Shown here: in pieces, positions 18,091 to 26,611 of the stretch
How positions within the stretch are numbered: the stretch's first letter is position 1
Layout: every line of letters begins with the position of its first letter
From: PALSA-607 sp963737705
GTDB lineage: Bacteria > Actinomycetota > Actinomycetes > Acidothermales > Acidothermaceae
Assembly (NCBI GenBank): GCA_963737705.1
Contig: CAVTTP010000006.1
Coordinates: forward strand, 124,001-188,000
DNA length: 64,000 nt
Reading direction: 5' to 3'
Notes under the pieces: generated by a model
The model's input: only the letters and a program-made list of their open reading frames with translations
The model's database searches: none
What the model was told of the DNA's origin: nothing
Position numbers and translations under genes: made by a program

Positions 18091-18234
18091 GCTTTGGTCT
18101 GCTGCAATAGTGCAGCAGAGCAGGTCTGCTGCGTACCTGCAGCAGTACAGGTCTGCAGCGTACGTGCAGCAGTACAGGTCTGCAGCGTACGTGCAGCAGT
18201 ACAGGTCTGCTGCGTACGTGCAGCAGAGCAAAGC
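18091..18234. repeat. Hairpin repeat array 1: five 27-bp units inside 16-bp inverted ends
   Basis: Five units start at 18097, 18124, 18151, 18178 and 18205, each 27 bp. The core of a unit reads CTGCTGCGTACGTGCAGCAG, which can fold on itself. The element is bounded by GCTTTGGTCTGCTGCA on the left and TGCAGCAGAGCAAAGC on the right, inverted with one mismatch. A second array of the same family, inverted, is at 38521-38668. It lies just after the S9 peptidase. It is not a CRISPR: units abut with no spacers. Confidence 0.9.
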
Positions 18235-18337
18235 GGCAGCAAGAGCGGGCGGGCCTGCCGTCCACAGGCGCGATTTCGCTAGTCCCAACGTCGCTTCCAG
18301 TCCGGCGAAGGGCTGCCTTATCGGCGACGCTTACCTG

Positions 18338-19042
18338 GTGAACAATTTCTCCGCGGATCTATACATGCGGGCTGCGCGCGCGATCGCTGACGTTAGTCAG
18401 CGCGAACTCGCTATGCGCGCTGGCCTGCCGTTCTACGTCGTCGCCCGAGTTGAGAGCACTCCCGCAAACGCGCGGGTACAGCAGTTCGCGTGCTTGCTCG
18501 AAGCCGTCGGCCTGCACCTTGTCGTGGTAGATGACGATGGCCGAGAAGTGCACCCTGAGAGCGTCGAGCAAACGAGACGTGTCGATCGTGGGCGCCGGCG
18601 CTTTCCTGCGCATCTTGATGTGCGGTCGGGCAAAGAAGACTGGTGGGGCGACGGGTGGCCGATGTTTGCGGGCAAGACGCCGGAGTACACGTTCGACCGC
18701 AGCCGCGGGTATCGGGACTGGCGACGCGAGCGCAACGCGCGGGAAATTGAGCGCGCAGAGCGAGCACGCCGCGAGGTCAGCGGCGCAGAGCGAGCACGCC
18801 GCGAGGTTAGCGGCGCTGAGTTAGCGGCCGGCGAGGTCCGCGGCGACGAGTTCGGCGATTTGCACGGCGTTGAGCGCGGCGCCCTTGCGCAGGTTGTCGT
18901 TGCTGACGAACAAGGCGAGCCCGCGATTGCCGTCGACCCCGGGGTCTTGCCGGATGCGTCCAACGAAACTGGGGTCGGCTCCGGCGGCTTGCAGCGGGGT
19001 GGGGATCGCGGTCAGTTCAACGCCGGGGGCGTCGGCGAGTAG
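18338..19042 (+). CDS. XRE-type helix-turn-helix protein; 3' end runs antisense into asd
   Basis: The frame encodes MRAARAIADVSQRELAMRAG and LPFYVVARVESTPANARVQQ, a Cro/C1-type HTH, followed by GLHLVVVDDDGREV and an Arg/Trp-rich tail (GYRDWRRERN). The HTH should bind DNA; the target is unknown. Start is uncertain: GTG 18338 or ATG 18365. The frame also stays open upstream through the repeat array, which is probably fortuitous. The in-frame stop is only at 19042, so the last 70 or so residues are antisense to asd. A 30-bp tandem duplication encoding AERARREVSG lies just before. The gene has probably lost its original stop. Confidence 0.6.
   Translation: MNNFSADLYMRAARAIADVSQRELAMRAGLPFYVVARVESTPANARVQQFACLLEAVGLHLVVVDDDGREVHPESVEQTRRVDRGRRRFPAHLDVRSGKEDWWGDGWPMFAGKTPEYTFDRSRGYRDWRRERNAREIERAERARREVSGAERARREVSGAELAAGEVRGDEFGDLHGVERGALAQVVVADEQGEPAIAVDPGVLPDASNETGVGSGGLQRGGDRGQFNAGGVGE
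18755..18814. repeat. 30-bp tandem duplication downstream of the asd stop
   Basis: Two copies, 18755-18784 and 18785-18814, differ at one base, and a degenerate third part overlaps the asd stop region. On the minus strand each copy repeats the asd 3' end flavour (GCTAACCTCGCGG). On the plus strand they encode a 10-residue duplication in the HTH protein. Confidence 0.8.
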
Positions 19043-19882
19043 CTCCAGAGCCCGGGCGACCGGCAAAGGCCGTGAGAATTCGGCGTTGATCGACAGCGAG
19101 TGGCCGGTGAACACCGGAACGCGGACGCAGGTGCCCGACACGAGCAGCGACGGAATCCCCAGAATCTTGCGGCTCTCGTTGCGAAGTTTCTGTTCCTCGT
19201 CGGTCTCGAACGACCCGTCGTCGACGATCGACCCGGCCAGCGGCAGCACGTTGAACGCGACCGGGCGCACGAACTTCACCGGCGTCGGGAACTCGACCGC
19301 CGATCCGTCGTGCGTGAGTTCGGCCGCGCGGTCGAACACCTGACGCACCTGCTTGTCGAGCTCGTCGACTCCAGACAGTCCCGCGCCCGACACCGCTTGG
19401 TAGGTGCTGACAACGAGACGAACTAGGCCTGCTTCGTCATGCAGCGGCTTCAGTACTGGCATCGCGGCCATCGTCGTGCAGTTCGGATTCGCGATGATTC
19501 TCCTGCGCGCTGAGTGCACCTCTAGCGGGTTGACCTCGCTCACGATGAGCGGCACATCGGGGTCCATCCGCCACGCGGATGAGTTGTCAATCACCATCAC
19601 GCCCGCCGCCGCAAACTTTGGTGCGAGTAAGCGCGAGGTCGCGGCACCAGCTGAGAAGAGCGCGATGTCGAGCCCTGACGGGTCGGCCAGTTCCGCGTCC
19701 TCGACGGTGATGTCGACACCGGCCCACGGCAACTTCGTGCCGGCCGAGCGAGCGGAAGCGAAGAAGCGGAGTTCCGATAGCGGGAAGCCGCGCTCAGCGA
19801 GTACGCGACGCATCATCGCGCCGACCTGGCCGGTGGCTCCGACCACGCCTACGCGATACGAGCGATCCGAACTGGCACTCAT
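18821..19882 (-). CDS. asd: Aspartate-semialdehyde dehydrogenase
   Basis: This 353-residue enzyme reduces aspartyl phosphate to aspartate semialdehyde for lysine/diaminopimelate, threonine and methionine synthesis. Visible motifs are the NADP-binding GVVGATGQVG at the N-terminus, SAGAATS, and the active-site cysteine C135 in NPNCTTM, followed by VSTYQAVSGAG. Length is typical. It starts at 19882, inside the lysC stop (4-bp overlap), the classical actinobacterial lysC-asd operon order. Confidence 0.97.
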   Translation of the reverse strand: MSASSDRSYRVGVVGATGQVGAMMRRVLAERGFPLSELRFFASARSAGTKLPWAGVDITVEDAELADPSGLDIALFSAGAATSRLLAPKFAAAGVMVIDNSSAWRMDPDVPLIVSEVNPLEVHSARRRIIANPNCTTMAAMPVLKPLHDEAGLVRLVVSTYQAVSGAGLSGVDELDKQVRQVFDRAAELTHDGSAVEFPTPVKFVRPVAFNVLPLAGSIVDDGSFETDEEQKLRNESRKILGIPSLLVSGTCVRVPVFTGHSLSINAEFSRPLPVARALELLADAPGVELTAIPTPLQAAGADPSFVGRIRQDPGVDGNRGLALFVSNDNLRKGAALNAVQIAELVAADLAGR

Positions 19883-21147
19883 CGACCGGTCCCGCCATAA
19901 ACGGTCGCCACGTCGTCGCGGGAATCAAGCTCGAACGCACTGTGTACTGCGGCGACCGCGATTGGCAGTTCGTCCTCGCGCACGACGACAGAGATGCGAA
20001 TCTGCGACGTCGAGATCATCTCGACGTTGATCCCGGCGTCCGCCAATGCTGTGAGAAAGCGCGCTGTCACACCCGGATGCGTCCGCATCCCCGCGCCCAC
20101 GAGTGAGACCTTGCCGATCTGGTCGTCGGACTGCAGCGACTCGAACCCGATCTGTGCTTGCGCGCGCGACAATGCGGCAACTGCTGCGGGGAGGTCGGTA
20201 CTGGGCAGCGTGAACGTGATGTCGGTGAGTCCGGTCGCCACCGACGACACGTTCTGCACGATCATGTCGATGTTCACGCCGGCGTCGGCAACCACGGTGA
20301 AGATCTGTGCGGCCTCGCCGGGCTTGTCCGGTACCCCGACCACGGTGATCTTCGCTTCGCCGCGCTCGTGCGCGACGCCGGAGATGATCGGGGCTTCCAT
20401 AGCTTCCTCCGCGGGGATCTGGACGATCCACGTACCGGTCTTCGTCGAGAACGACGATCGGACGTGAATCGGTAGCGCGTAACGCCTGGCGTACTCGACA
20501 CATCGCAAGTGCAGGATCTTTGCGCCCGCCGCGGCCATCTCGAGCATCTCCTCGTAGGAGATCCGATCGATCCGTCGCGCGGTGGGCACGATCCGCGGAT
20601 CCGCAGTGAACACCCCATCGACGTCCGTGTAAATCTCGCAAACGTCGGCACCCAGGGCGACCGCCAAAGCCACCGCGGTGGTGTCAGACCCGCCGCGACC
20701 CAAGGTGGTGACGTCTTTGGTGTCCTGCGATACGCCTTGGAAGCCAGCGACGATCGCGATGTCGCCCTGGTCGAGCGCCTCACGGATCCGGCCCGGCGCG
20801 ACGTCGATGATCTGCGCCTTGCCGTGTGTGGAGTCCGTGATCACACCGGCCTGGCTGCCGGTGAACGACCGGGCCTTCATGCCGAGGTTCGCGATTGCCA
20901 TCGCCAGCAGCGCCATCGAGATGCGCTCACCCGCGGTGAGCAGCATGTCGAGCTCGCGGGCCGGCGGCAGCGGCGAGACCTGCGCGGCGAGGTCGAGGAG
21001 CTTGTCGGTGTCGTCGCCCATCGCTGAGACGACCACGCACACGTCGTGACCGTCCTTGCGGGTCGCCACGATCCGCTGCGCGACCTTCTTGATGCGCTCA
21101 GCGTCGGCGACGGACGAGCCACCGTATTTTTGGACGACGACGCCCAC
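19879..21147 (-). CDS. lysC: Aspartate kinase
   Basis: This protein of about 422 residues phosphorylates aspartate, the first step of the aspartate amino-acid pathway. The N-terminal VVQKYGGSSVAD, the active-site segment TTLGRGGSDTTAVALA and two C-terminal ACT domains for feedback by lysine/threonine are visible. I chose GTG 21147 because the family begins one residue before the VVVQKYGG strand and AAGGAG sits 10 bases upstream; a TTG at 21153 is possible. An internal ATG in front of EAPIISGVAHER may give the separate beta subunit known in relatives. Confidence 0.96.
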   Translation of the reverse strand: MGVVVQKYGGSSVADAERIKKVAQRIVATRKDGHDVCVVVSAMGDDTDKLLDLAAQVSPLPPARELDMLLTAGERISMALLAMAIANLGMKARSFTGSQAGVITDSTHGKAQIIDVAPGRIREALDQGDIAIVAGFQGVSQDTKDVTTLGRGGSDTTAVALAVALGADVCEIYTDVDGVFTADPRIVPTARRIDRISYEEMLEMAAAGAKILHLRCVEYARRYALPIHVRSSFSTKTGTWIVQIPAEEAMEAPIISGVAHERGEAKITVVGVPDKPGEAAQIFTVVADAGVNIDMIVQNVSSVATGLTDITFTLPSTDLPAAVAALSRAQAQIGFESLQSDDQIGKVSLVGAGMRTHPGVTARFLTALADAGINVEMISTSQIRISVVVREDELPIAVAAVHSAFELDSRDDVATVYGGTGR

Positions 21148-21212
21148 GAGCAAACAACTCCTTGGCAGGGATGATCGGGGGCAAGTCTACCGGGGCCAGT
21201 TAGCCTGACCCT

Positions 21213-22004
21213 GTGGATTTCGTCCGGGGCGAGGCGGTAGGCACGCGCGGCAGGTCGCTCCGGCGGGCCAATGCCTCGGTTCTCGCGGCCGGTCTAGTGG
21301 CTGTTTTGGCGCTTGGTTCTGCGTGCAGCACCCACTCACATCCCGCACCGCCCCCGCCGTCCCTTCTTGAGTCTTCTTCTGGACCGAGCGCTGCGGCGCA
21401 GCTGGCCGCCATCGCCGCGATTGCCCGCGGGGCCCAATACACGGGGACTTACTCCGCCGACAGCTCCGACAACCCGCCGCGCGCGAGCACGATCAAGGCC
21501 TACCGCACGCCCACGAGCACCCGGCTCGATGTCAGCGAAGCGGACGGGCGAGTGGTGATCCAGGTCGACCCGACCGGCACGTACACGTGCAACCTCCCGA
21601 CGGGCGGGACGCCGAGTTGCCTGACCTTGGCCGGACCCGGCGATCCCGTACCCGCGAACGTCAACCCGTCCGGGCAGGCGCTGTTCACCACGACTCTCGA
21701 CACGTTGGCGCAAGGTGTCGACCTCACCGTGTCCCTGGAGGCACCGCGACCGGCGGCAAACGGGATCCCCGCATCGTCGTGCTTCGCGCTCATCGCAGCG
21801 CCCGACGGGGTGTCGCCCGGCACGTACTGCTTCAGTGCAGCGGGCGTTCTTACCCGCGCGCAGTTCCGCTCGAATGTGCTCGAGCTGACCGCCCTGACGA
21901 CCCCACCCGTTCAGAGCGACTTCTCGCTCCCCGCGTCCCCGTCACCGATCAGTTCCACTGCAGAGAGCAGCAGCGCACCCGCATCGCCGGCGACGTCCAG
22001 CTGA
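21213..22004 (+). CDS. Lipoprotein, unknown function
   Basis: This 263-residue protein starts at GTG 21213. A signal segment (about 15-38) ends in a lipobox LGSAC, followed by a proline-rich spacer. The mature part has a beta-rich look with IARGAQYTGTYS, four cysteines in two pairs (TCNLP...PSCL and SSCFAL...TYCFS) that could form disulfides, and a Ser/Ala/Pro tail. I do not recognise a family. It is isolated between divergent lysC and the convergent DUF5063 gene. Confidence 0.75.
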   Translation: MDFVRGEAVGTRGRSLRRANASVLAAGLVAVLALGSACSTHSHPAPPPPSLLESSSGPSAAAQLAAIAAIARGAQYTGTYSADSSDNPPRASTIKAYRTPTSTRLDVSEADGRVVIQVDPTGTYTCNLPTGGTPSCLTLAGPGDPVPANVNPSGQALFTTTLDTLAQGVDLTVSLEAPRPAANGIPASSCFALIAAPDGVSPGTYCFSAAGVLTRAQFRSNVLELTALTTPPVQSDFSLPASPSPISSTAESSSAPASPATSS

Positions 22005-22005
22005 T

Positions 22006-22557
22006 CTAGCCGGCCAGCCCCTCGACGTCCAGCCTGGCATGGGCAACGACGGATTGAAGGGCGCGCAAGGCTGCGCCAGCGTGGGTGCCCCAGTGCGAGA
22101 CGTAGGAGAACTGCCACCACCACAGGGCCTCGATCGGGCGGCCGGCCTGGTAGTGCTGGAGGCCGTGCAGCAAGTCGCCGGTGACGTCGGCGAGGTCGTC
22201 GGAGAGCACGAAGTTGGCGGCGCTCGGCGGCGTCTCGTAAGGGTCGAACACCTCGACGTAGCGGTCGATGGGCGCTAACAGGGCGGCAAGGCGCTCGCGC
22301 AACTCATCGATGTCGGGATCGGGACCCGCGTCGGGCTCCCAACGTTCAGTCGGGACGACGTCGCCGATCGCCCCGAGCCGGCCGCCGGCCAATAGCAACT
22401 GCGACACCTCGAGAAGCAGCATCGAGACGGCGCCGCCCGGCTCCGCGCCGCGAGCGACCTCGCGCACCGCGATCACGAAGCTCTCGACCTGGTCAGCGAT
22501 TTCGGCGGCGAAATCACTGAGATCGTCCGTCGGACCTTCGACCACCAGCTCAGACAT
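22006..22557 (-). CDS. DUF5063 family protein
   Basis: This 183-residue protein begins MSELVVEGPTDDLSDFA and contains an alpha-helical segment, LLHGLQHYQAGRPIEALWWWQFSYV in two parts, followed by SHWGTHAGAALRALQ. This is the conserved pattern of a family found beside recR in actinobacteria. No enzymatic residues are evident. It overlaps recR by 8 bp, so it is in the ybaB-recR operon. I used ATG 22557; the frame stays open upstream inside recR. Function unknown. Confidence 0.8.
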   Translation of the reverse strand: MSELVVEGPTDDLSDFAAEIADQVESFVIAVREVARGAEPGGAVSMLLLEVSQLLLAGGRLGAIGDVVPTERWEPDAGPDPDIDELRERLAALLAPIDRYVEVFDPYETPPSAANFVLSDDLADVTGDLLHGLQHYQAGRPIEALWWWQFSYVSHWGTHAGAALRALQSVVAHARLDVEGLAG

Positions 22558-23149
22558 CGATCTGTCTCCTCCCCTCGAACGCACGACCGAGCGTGACTTC
22601 GTCGGCATACTCCAGGTCTCCACCGACCGGCAGCCCACTCGCCAGCCTGGTGACCCGCAATCCCATCGGTTTCACCAACCGGGCCAAGTAGGTCGCGGTG
22701 GCCTCACCCTCGAGATTCGGGTCGGTCGCGAGGATCAGCTCGGTCACGGTCCCATCAGCGAGCCTAGTCATGAGCTCGCGCACCCGTAGGTCATCAGGGC
22801 CGATGCCTTCGATCGGACTGATTGCGCCGCCCAGCACGTGGTAGCGGCCTCGGAACTCGCGCGTCTTCTCGACCGCGACGACGTCCTTGGACTCCTCGAC
22901 CACGCAAATCACGGTGAGGTCGCGGCGCGGATCGCGGCAGATCCGACACTGATCTTCCTCCGCGACGTTCCCGCAGATCTCACAGAACCTGACCTTGTCC
23001 TTGACCTCAAGCAGGACCTGGGCCAGCCGCTTGACGTCGACTGCATCGGCCGCGAGCAGATAGAACGCAATGCGTTGCGCGCTCTTCGGACCGACGTTCG
23101 GCAACTTGCCCAACTCGTCGATCAGGTCTTGGACGACCCCTTCGTACAC
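22550..23149 (-). CDS. recR: Recombination mediator RecR
   Basis: This 199-residue protein helps load RecA through RecFOR at gapped DNA. The helix-hairpin-helix LPNVGPKSAQRIAFYLL is followed by a C4 zinc finger (CEICGN...CRICRD) and a Toprim domain with VVEESKDVVAVE and ATDPNLEGEATATYL. The length is standard. It is 3 bp downstream of ybaB, the conserved ybaB-recR order. In many relatives dnaX is immediately upstream; here dnaX is 15 kb away on the same strand. Confidence 0.97.
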   Translation of the reverse strand: MYEGVVQDLIDELGKLPNVGPKSAQRIAFYLLAADAVDVKRLAQVLLEVKDKVRFCEICGNVAEEDQCRICRDPRRDLTVICVVEESKDVVAVEKTREFRGRYHVLGGAISPIEGIGPDDLRVRELMTRLADGTVTELILATDPNLEGEATATYLARLVKPMGLRVTRLASGLPVGGDLEYADEVTLGRAFEGRRQIDV

Positions 23150-23152
23150 GTT

Positions 23153-23497
23153 CTACAGTCCGAGCCCGGGAAGGCCGCCCGATAGGCCACCCAAGCCCTC
23201 AGCCAGTGGGCCTAGCTTCGCCGACTGCAGTGCAGCCGCCCGCCCAGTCGCCGCTCGGACGGCGGCGAGAATGAGGTCTGCCAACGTCTCGGTGTCGGCC
23301 GGATCGACGGCTTTGGGGTCGATGCGCAAGTCGACGAGTTCGCCCGCCCCCGTGACCGTCGCGGTGACCAGCCCACCGCCCGCATCACCCACGACGCGCT
23401 CGCGGGCCAGGTCTTCTTGGGCGGACATCAGCTGCTGCTGCATCTGCGACGCCTGCTGAAGGAGTTCTTGCATGCTCGGTAAGTCGCCTGACGTCAT
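23153..23497 (-). CDS. ybaB: Nucleoid-associated protein YbaB/EbfC
   Basis: This 114-residue protein has the family signature: an N-terminal amphipathic helix MQELLQQASQMQQQLMSAQE, then VTATVTGAGELVDLRIDP and an ADLILAAVRAA helix. It forms DNA-binding dimers. The C-terminal tail is Gly/Leu-rich. It is the first gene of a ybaB-recR-DUF5063 operon. Confidence 0.93.
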   Translation of the reverse strand: MTSGDLPSMQELLQQASQMQQQLMSAQEDLARERVVGDAGGGLVTATVTGAGELVDLRIDPKAVDPADTETLADLILAAVRAATGRAAALQSAKLGPLAEGLGGLSGGLPGLGL

Positions 23498-23606
23498 GCG
23501 TACCCTCCTGCGTCGGATCCGTTCGTGGGTTCGGGGAACGTGTCGAGCCTACGCGGGAGCGGTGACGCTGTCGGTCTCGCGGGCGGGCAGCGTGGCAGCA
23601 TGAGGT

Positions 23607-24734
23607 ATGGCCCGACGGACTAGCACCGCCCGCCGCACCCAGATCGTCCTCGTGATTGCCGCCTTCTCGGCGCTGGCGGCCTGCAAGACGTCGACGAAGC
23701 CGGCCCATCTCAATTCGCCACAGGGAAGCTCTGCAGCCGCCAGCTCGGCAGCCGCCAGCTCTGTAGCCGCCAGCTCGGCAGCGGCAGGATTCGGGCCGGC
23801 CACCTCCGAGGCGGCGTCATCCACAGCCGCCCTGGCGTCTACCGCGGCGTCCATGCCAGCCTCCTCAGCGTCGTCAGAGCAGCCGGCGACTCGCTCGGCC
23901 ATCTCACCTGTCCCAGCGCTGCCGTCACTGACCCCGAGCCCAAGTCCGAAGGCGACGCCCAAGCCCAGCCCCTCGCCGTCCAGCCCGACGAGCTCTCCTG
24001 GTCAGCGAAACGGCTCGCCAAAGCCACCAGTGGCGACCCCGCTGCCGTCGGCCACTGCGGCTGCGCTGACCGGGCAGCAGCTGACGGGCAAGGTCATCGT
24101 TCTCGACCCGGGGCACAACCTGAACAACAGCTCGTCGATCAACAAGAACGTGTATGCGGGCAACGGTGTCTACAAAGCGTGCGACACCACAGGCACGTCG
24201 ACGGATGCCGGCTATCCAGAGCACGCATTCACCTGGGACGTCGCGAATCGCACGGCGGCCATCTTGCGGGCCGAGGGCGCGACGGTCATCTTGACCCGAC
24301 CGAATGACACGAGCATCGGGCCTTGCATCACGACCCGCGCACAGATCGGCAATGATGCCCACGCGAACGCGTTCATCGCAATTCATGCGGACGGCGGACC
24401 AGCGGGCGGGCACGGATTCTTTGTCATGCAACCACCGCCGAACGACCCGAACGTGAACCCAGGTGGTGCGCCGCAATCACGCATTCTTGCGACCGTCATG
24501 CACGACACGTTTCACGCCGTCACAGGGATTCCGTACTCGACGTACATCACGAACGGCTATTACCCCAACACGACAAGCACAGGTACGATCAACCTCTCGC
24601 ATGGTCCAGTCATCACCATCGAATGTCTGAACATGAGAAACAGCGGAGACGCCGCAATCGCCACCAACCCGACGGATCGCCAGTCCATTGCTACTGGAAT
24701 AGCCGCCGGGCTGACCGCCTTTCTCACCAGGTGA
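23607..24734 (+). CDS. N-acetylmuramoyl-L-alanine amidase, lipoprotein (Amidase_3)
   Basis: This 375-residue exported enzyme should cleave the MurNAc-L-Ala bond in peptidoglycan. A signal peptide ends at lipobox LAAC. About 115 residues of Ala/Ser then Pro/Ser low-complexity spacer follow (repeated AAASS units), a reach through the wall. The zinc amidase domain starts near residue 150 with VIVLDPGHN, has IAIHADG with the second histidine, and ends with TIECLNMRN carrying the catalytic glutamate. It overlaps nhaA by 4 bp (GTGA). Confidence 0.9.
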   Translation: MARRTSTARRTQIVLVIAAFSALAACKTSTKPAHLNSPQGSSAAASSAAASSVAASSAAAGFGPATSEAASSTAALASTAASMPASSASSEQPATRSAISPVPALPSLTPSPSPKATPKPSPSPSSPTSSPGQRNGSPKPPVATPLPSATAAALTGQQLTGKVIVLDPGHNLNNSSSINKNVYAGNGVYKACDTTGTSTDAGYPEHAFTWDVANRTAAILRAEGATVILTRPNDTSIGPCITTRAQIGNDAHANAFIAIHADGGPAGGHGFFVMQPPPNDPNVNPGGAPQSRILATVMHDTFHAVTGIPYSTYITNGYYPNTTSTGTINLSHGPVITIECLNMRNSGDAAIATNPTDRQSIATGIAAGLTAFLTR

Positions 24735-26611
24735 CCGAGACTGAGACCGAAAACCTGACGCCCTGGCACCGGTATGTCCGGGCGCCGTTGCGAACGTTCT
24801 CCAGCAGCGAGACCAGTGGCGCAGCGATCCTGCTCGCGAGCACGATTGCCGCACTGATCTGGGTCAACATCAACGCCCACTCATACAACGCCGTCTGGCA
24901 CACAACGTTCGCCATTCGATTCGGCCACGGAACGGTAAATCAGGACCTACGAGGCTGGGTCAACTCCGGCCTGATGACGTTCTTCTTCCTCGTCGTCGGT
25001 CTCGAAGCGCGCAGGGAATTTGACATCGGCGAGCTGCGTGAACGCAAGCGCGTGACGTTGCCGTTGCTTGCCGGCGTCACCGGCATGATCGTGCCGGTCG
25101 GGATTTACCTTGCCTTCAACGGCGGCCGCAACAGCGCACACGGGTGGGGCACGGTGATGTCGACCGACACCGCGTTCGCGCTTGGCATGCTGGCACTGGT
25201 TGGCCCGCGTTTCCCTGACCGGCTCAGAGCTTTCATGCTCACCGTGGTCGTCGTCGACGACATCGTCGCGCTGCTCGTCATCGCCACCGTGTACACCAAG
25301 CACTTGCGCTGGATGCCGCTCTTAATAGCGCTCGCACTGTTCGCCTGCACACTGGCGATTCGCGCATTCAAGCCTCCTTACCGGATGCAGCTGTACGCGG
25401 TGTTCGGCGCAGCGATTTGGCTCGCTCTCTTCAAATCTGGCGTCGACCCGGTTGTGGTCGGCCTCGTGCTCGGCCTACTTACCTACGCCTACTCCGCGAG
25501 CCGGCCTGCGCTCGACCTCGCCACCGAAGGCTTCCGGCAATTCCGCGAGCAGCCAACCGCGCAACTCGCGCGGCAAGCGCGAGCGAGCGTCGAGGCAGCG
25601 ATCTCACCGAACGATCGGCTACAGCAACGCTTTAGCCCGTGGACCACTTATGTCATCGTCCCGCTCTTCGCCCTCGCCAATGCGGGCATCCCGATCAGCG
25701 CGCACTTCGCGTCGACGGCGTACAAGTCGCCGATCACGCTCGGCATCGTGGTCGGCTACGTGCTCGGAAAGCCGATCGGGATCGCGGGCATGTCGTGGCT
25801 GGTCACCGCGATCACCCAACGCAAGTTGCGCCCTCCGGTCGGGTGGGCGGCGGTCGCCGGCGCGGGTTCGATCGCCGGTATCGGATTCACCGTCTCGCTG
25901 CTGATCGCATCCCTCGCGTTCACCGGCACGCAACTGCAAGAAGCAAAGGCCGGGGTTCTGACCGCGGCCGTTCTCGCGTCGTTTCTGACGTGGGTTCTCT
26001 TCCGGATCACCGAACGGCTGCCCACGCGACAGCGCATCATCGCGCTGCTCGGACGGTCAGAGGCAATCGTCGACCTCGCCGACCCGGTCGATGCGGCGCG
26101 CGACCACATTCGCGGTCCGCATGAGTCGCTCGTGACGCTGCTCGAATACGGCGACCTCGAGTGTCCCTACTGCGGGCAAGCCGAGCCGATCGTGCGCGAG
26201 TTGTTGTCGGAGTTCGGCGACATCCGCTACGTGTGGCGGCACCTGCCGCTGACCGAGGTGCATCCGAATGCACAGCTCGCCGCCGAGGCCACCGAAGCTG
26301 CCGACGCCCAGGGCAAGTTCTGGGAGATGCACGACCTGCTCTTCCAGCATCAGGATGCACTCGGGCTGCGAGATCTGATCCGCTACGCGGGCGAGCTTGA
26401 CCTCGACGTCGCCCGTTTCACCGACGACGTCAAGCATCACGTCGGCGCCGCTCGAGTTGCCAGCGATGTCGACAGTGCCGACCTCAGCAAGGTGTCAGGC
26501 ACGCCCACGTTCTTCATCAACGGCATCCGCCACCACGGCGCCTACGACATCACGTCGCTCAAAGCAGCAGTCAAGGCCGCAGGCGCCCGCGCCACCATCG
26601 CCTCGGACTAA
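24731..26611 (+). CDS. nhaA: Na+/H+ antiporter NhaA fused to a DsbA-like thioredoxin domain
   Basis: This is a 626-residue fusion. Residues about 15-400 are NhaA with the pH/ion-site segments STDTAFALGMLAL and VVVVDDIVALLVIA (paired aspartates near 175). After about residue 440 a thioredoxin-fold domain begins, with CPYC in DLECPYCGQAEP (about 478), and the cis-proline loop SGTPTFFING. The start is GTG 24731 inside the amidase stop; upstream in-frame sequence belongs to the amidase. The domain order suggests the thioredoxin part could tune or protect the antiporter, but its side of the membrane cannot be settled by eye. Similar fusions are annotated in other actinobacteria. Confidence 0.92.
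   Translation: MTETETENLTPWHRYVRAPLRTFSSSETSGAAILLASTIAALIWVNINAHSYNAVWHTTFAIRFGHGTVNQDLRGWVNSGLMTFFFLVVGLEARREFDIGELRERKRVTLPLLAGVTGMIVPVGIYLAFNGGRNSAHGWGTVMSTDTAFALGMLALVGPRFPDRLRAFMLTVVVVDDIVALLVIATVYTKHLRWMPLLIALALFACTLAIRAFKPPYRMQLYAVFGAAIWLALFKSGVDPVVVGLVLGLLTYAYSASRPALDLATEGFRQFREQPTAQLARQARASVEAAISPNDRLQQRFSPWTTYVIVPLFALANAGIPISAHFASTAYKSPITLGIVVGYVLGKPIGIAGMSWLVTAITQRKLRPPVGWAAVAGAGSIAGIGFTVSLLIASLAFTGTQLQEAKAGVLTAAVLASFLTWVLFRITERLPTRQRIIALLGRSEAIVDLADPVDAARDHIRGPHESLVTLLEYGDLECPYCGQAEPIVRELLSEFGDIRYVWRHLPLTEVHPNAQLAAEATEAADAQGKFWEMHDLLFQHQDALGLRDLIRYAGELDLDVARFTDDVKHHVGAARVASDVDSADLSKVSGTPTFFINGIRHHGAYDITSLKAAVKAAGARATIASD

Noticed and set aside
17160..18110. 316-residue Arg-rich frame over the S9 peptidase
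   Set aside because: Out-of-frame shadow of the catalytic domain; composition is typical of the +1 frame of a GC-rich gene.
18091..18234. Repeat array as a CRISPR
   Set aside because: Units are contiguous 27-mers with no spacers, only five copies, and no cas genes are nearby. The second array behaves the same.
21154..21212. Lysine riboswitch ahead of lysC
   Set aside because: Only 59 bp separate lysC from the divergent lipoprotein gene, which is too short, and no L-box motifs are visible.
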